NCBI GenBank assembly: GCA_903875455.1
Contig: CAIQWF010000006.1
Coordinates: 1 to 33,750, forward strand
Length of the DNA stretch: 33,750 nucleotides
Reading direction: 5' to 3'
Origin: an uncultured Pseudomonadota bacterium
Lineage (GTDB): Bacteria > Pseudomonadota > Gammaproteobacteria > Methylococcales > Methylomonadaceae
The translations under genes were made by a program, and so were the position numbers. Below are positions 31,916-33,750 of the stretch, piece by piece; position 1 is the first letter of the stretch, and every line of letters starts with the position of its first letter. The notes beneath the pieces are model-generated. The model did not search any database. It was given only the letters and a program-made list of their open reading frames with translations, and was not told where the DNA came from.

Positions 31916-32527
31916 ATGAACACTGAACAAACCATCCAAAAGCAGTTAGCCGATAATCCTATCATCATTTATATGAAAGGCGTTCCTAGCAATCCAGAAT
32001 GCGGTTTTTCTGGTAAAGCGGTGGGGATTTTAAATAAAATCAATGTGCCGTTTGCGTTTGTGAATGTGTTGCAAGCTCCGTTTATTCGGGAAAAGCTGCC
32101 GAAAATTTCCAAATGGCCTACCTTTCCACAATTATTCGTCAATGGCGAATTAGTCGGTGGTTGCGATATTGTCGAAGCCATGTATAACGATGGCAGTTTG
32201 GAGCCGCTGTTAAAATCCACCGTCACGGAACAAAAAACCGCCGATGGCAGCATCACTTTAAGTGAAGTGGAAAAATTAGTGAAAACACTGTTGCCAGAAG
32301 CGAAAGTGATTGTCGCAGGCAGCGGTTGTGATTTGGAAGTCACCGCCATTAGCAATCAATTTGCCGGATTAACCATGGTGAAAAAACAGCAACTTGTGTT
32401 GGAAAGTTTAAAAGAGCCGTTAGGGTCTGGCAGGCTTCATGCGGTGAGCGTGAAAACTTACACAGATGAAGAATGGCAAGCGTTGCAAGCCAATCAAAAC
32501 AGCGGTTTATTGCAGATTAAAATGTAG
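31916..32527 (+). CDS. Monothiol glutaredoxin-BolA fusion protein
   Basis: A 203-residue fusion. Residues about 1-105 are a CGFS monothiol glutaredoxin (PECGFSGKAVGIL, active cysteine C29; KWPTFPQLFVNGELVGGCDI), equivalent to Grx5-nif. After a short linker, residues about 115-195 form a BolA-like domain (VEKLVKTLLPEAKVIVAG, LTMVKKQQLVLESLKEPL, RLHAVSVKTYTDEEW). Grx and BolA proteins normally form [2Fe-2S]-bridged complexes, so the fusion makes a ready-made cluster carrier or sensor. Located between clpX and rseC. Confidence 0.92.
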   Translation: MNTEQTIQKQLADNPIIIYMKGVPSNPECGFSGKAVGILNKINVPFAFVNVLQAPFIREKLPKISKWPTFPQLFVNGELVGGCDIVEAMYNDGSLEPLLKSTVTEQKTADGSITLSEVEKLVKTLLPEAKVIVAGSGCDLEVTAISNQFAGLTMVKKQQLVLESLKEPLGSGRLHAVSVKTYTDEEWQALQANQNSGLLQIKM

Positions 32528-32538
32528 TTTTTCACGAC

Positions 32539-32569
32539 CGACTGCCAGTCCTTCATGGACTTGCAGTCG
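32539..32569. repeat. CTGCCAGTCC-type imperfect palindrome
   Basis: Arms CGACTGCCAGTCC and GGACTTGCAGTCG with one mismatch and a TTCAT loop. Shares its core with the palindrome at 7800-7826. Confidence 0.75.
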
Positions 32570-32591
32570 TAATTCAGCGAGGTAAAACAAA

Positions 32592-33014
32592 ATGATTGAA
32601 GAATTAGCCACTGTGGTAAAAGTCAAAAACCAGCAAGTTTGGGTCAATCCGCAAATCAGCAGCGGTTGTGGGGCATGTATGCAGAAAACCTCCTGCACCA
32701 GTTCCATTGTTGGGCAGTTTTTCAAGCCGCGCATTATTGAAGTGGATAGCAGTTTTCCATTGTCAGTCGGCGATAAAGTGATGGTAACAATTGATGAATC
32801 GTTGTTATTAAACGCTTCGCTGTTGTTGTATTTATTTCCGTTAATCGCCATGTTTATCGGCGCGGGCGTGGCAGAAGGTTTATCAAATGTTGAATCTCAT
32901 ATCATCACGGCGGGATTGGGTAGTTTGTTTTTTTCGTTAGGATTGCTGCATTTTTCGCAAAAAACTTGGTTATCTAATTATTGTGTGAAAGCGGTGGTGA
33001 TAAGAAAGTTCTAA
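32592..33014 (+). CDS. rseC: RseC/MucC-family (SoxR-reducing system) membrane protein
   Basis: A 140-residue inner-membrane protein with an N-terminal cytoplasmic cysteine motif C26-x2-C29-x5-C35 (SGCGACMQKTSC), typical of RseC, and two membrane segments (LLLYLFPLIAMFIGAG and ITAGLGSLFFSLGLLHF). RseC proteins work with Rnf/Rsx electron-transfer complexes. In a nif cluster this suggests an Rnf complex supplying reduced ferredoxin, encoded elsewhere. A GCGAGG element precedes the ATG. Confidence 0.92.
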   Translation: MIEELATVVKVKNQQVWVNPQISSGCGACMQKTSCTSSIVGQFFKPRIIEVDSSFPLSVGDKVMVTIDESLLLNASLLLYLFPLIAMFIGAGVAEGLSNVESHIITAGLGSLFFSLGLLHFSQKTWLSNYCVKAVVIRKF

Positions 33015-33063
33015 AACGACATTCAGATCTAGGCGAGAATTCATTTTATAAGCGAGGGACATC

Positions 33064-33594
33064 ATGGCTAAAATCGGCATTTTTTTTGGAACAGATACCG
33101 GAAACACTCGACGCATTGCTAAAGACATCTCAACCGCATTAGGTGCTGATGCGGCTAAACCGGTGAATGTGCGCAATGCCAGTGTCAGCGATTTGCAAGC
33201 CTATGATGTATTAATTTTAGGCACGCCGACTTATGGTGAAGGCTTGTTACCTGGTTTATCCACCGGCAATGCCACCGAAAGCTGGGAAGAGTTTTTACCC
33301 AAGTTAATCGGACAGGATTTCAGCGGCAAAAAAGTGGCGATTTATGGTTTAGGTAATCAAAAAAGCTATCCAAATGAATTTATAGATGCCGCATTTTATC
33401 TCTATCAGGCGTTTAAGGAATGTGGAGCAACGATGATTGGCGACTGGTCAGTTGAGGGTTACAACTTTAAAGCGTCTAAATCTGTGATTGATGGACGCTT
33501 TGTTGGCTTGGCGTTAGACCAGGAAAACCAGAAAGATCTTACGCCTGAAAGATTGGCGACGTGGCTAAAAAATCTTGCAACAAGCATGGAATGA
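33064..33594 (+). CDS. nifF: Nitrogenase flavodoxin NifF
   Basis: Long-chain flavodoxin (176 residues) that donates electrons to NifH. The FMN phosphate loop is FFGTDTGNTRRIAKD, the second loop is GTPTYGEGLLPG, and the isoalloxazine-flanking YGLGNQKSYPNEF segment includes an Asn-Gln-Lys stretch common in NifF. The C-terminal half has the long-chain loop insertion (WSVEGYNFKASKSVIDGRFV). AGCGAGGG precedes the ATG. Confidence 0.97.
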   Translation: MAKIGIFFGTDTGNTRRIAKDISTALGADAAKPVNVRNASVSDLQAYDVLILGTPTYGEGLLPGLSTGNATESWEEFLPKLIGQDFSGKKVAIYGLGNQKSYPNEFIDAAFYLYQAFKECGATMIGDWSVEGYNFKASKSVIDGRFVGLALDQENQKDLTPERLATWLKNLATSME

Positions 33595-33693
33595 ATGATG
33601 GCAACGTCACAAACTCCAATTTGTACACGGCCAATACTTCGGACAGTTTTAACAAGACACAGCCCCGAAGTTACAAAGTGCCTCATAAGATGA
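33595..33693 (+). other. Possible 32-codon ORF after nifF
   Basis: ATGATG directly follows the nifF stop and opens a 32-codon frame (MMATSQTPICTRPILRTVLT...). It has no ribosome site outside nifF and no recognised family, so it may be chance. The remaining 57 bases of the window show nothing. Confidence 0.2.
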
Positions 33694-33750
33694 AGACGAT
33701 TTAATCAAACTCAGATCCAAGGCAAAGTTGCAAAAAATGCGTTCAATCAA

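Overview
This window is almost entirely a molybdenum-nitrogenase (nif) gene cluster of an AT-leaning gammaproteobacterium. The gene order (nifHDKT with a ferredoxin and LRV protein; nifN-nifX-DUF269-DUF683-ferredoxin; iscA-nifU-nifS-nifV-cysE-nifW-nifZ-nifM-clpX-grx-nifF) closely matches the Azotobacter vinelandii major nif cluster. The added modABC/modE block and the many GTAGGTTGGG-type palindromic repeats fit a methanotroph (Methylococcales) or a related sulfur-oxidiser such as Thiotrichales. That placement is inference; no rRNA or methane-oxidation gene is present to settle it.

Layout. (1) 1-5790, plus strand: the tail of a nifE/nifN operon (nifN, nifX, DUF269, DUF683, two ferredoxins), then five poorly known genes including a TPR protein, a DUF364 protein and a possible Cys-His-Asp hydrolase-fold protein. 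(2) 5847-7612, minus strand: GNAT acetyltransferase, ModE, and a protein that is only the C-terminal molybdate-binding half of ModC. (3) 7626-10389: modABC behind two NifA enhancer sites, a ModE-type operator and a sigma54 promoter. (4) 10557-17726: nifH-D-K-T-fdx, a small nif-associated protein, LRV, an unknown 319-aa protein and a Nif11 protein, driven by an enhancer/IHF/sigma54 promoter and ending at a bidirectional terminator. (5) 17775-23094, minus strand: GST, AAA+ ATPase, NafY-like FeMo-co binding protein, rhodanese, an unknown 189-aa protein with its own NifA site and sigma54 promoter, then two unknown proteins and a NifZ-like protein. (6) 23167-33594, plus strand: iscA, nifU, nifS, nifV, a 53-aa ORF, cysE, a second TPR protein, a 40-aa membrane peptide, nifW, nifZ, nifM, clpX, a Grx-BolA fusion, rseC and nifF.

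How it works together. NifHDK are the nitrogenase. NifN (with NifE outside the window), NifX, the NafY-like protein and NifV supply FeMo-co. NifU/NifS/IscA/Grx-BolA/CysE supply cysteine and Fe-S clusters. NifW/NifZ/NifM/ClpX mature or turn over nitrogenase proteins. NifF and the ferredoxins carry electrons. ModABC imports molybdate under joint NifA/sigma54 and ModE control.

Most notable: the ModE operator placed between NifA enhancers and the sigma54 promoter of modABC; a stand-alone ModC regulatory domain; a NifA-controlled opposite-strand operon built around an uncharacterised AAA+ ATPase; two intercistronic palindromes differing by a compensatory base-pair change; and palindromic repeats that supply the stop codons of nifS and nifZ.
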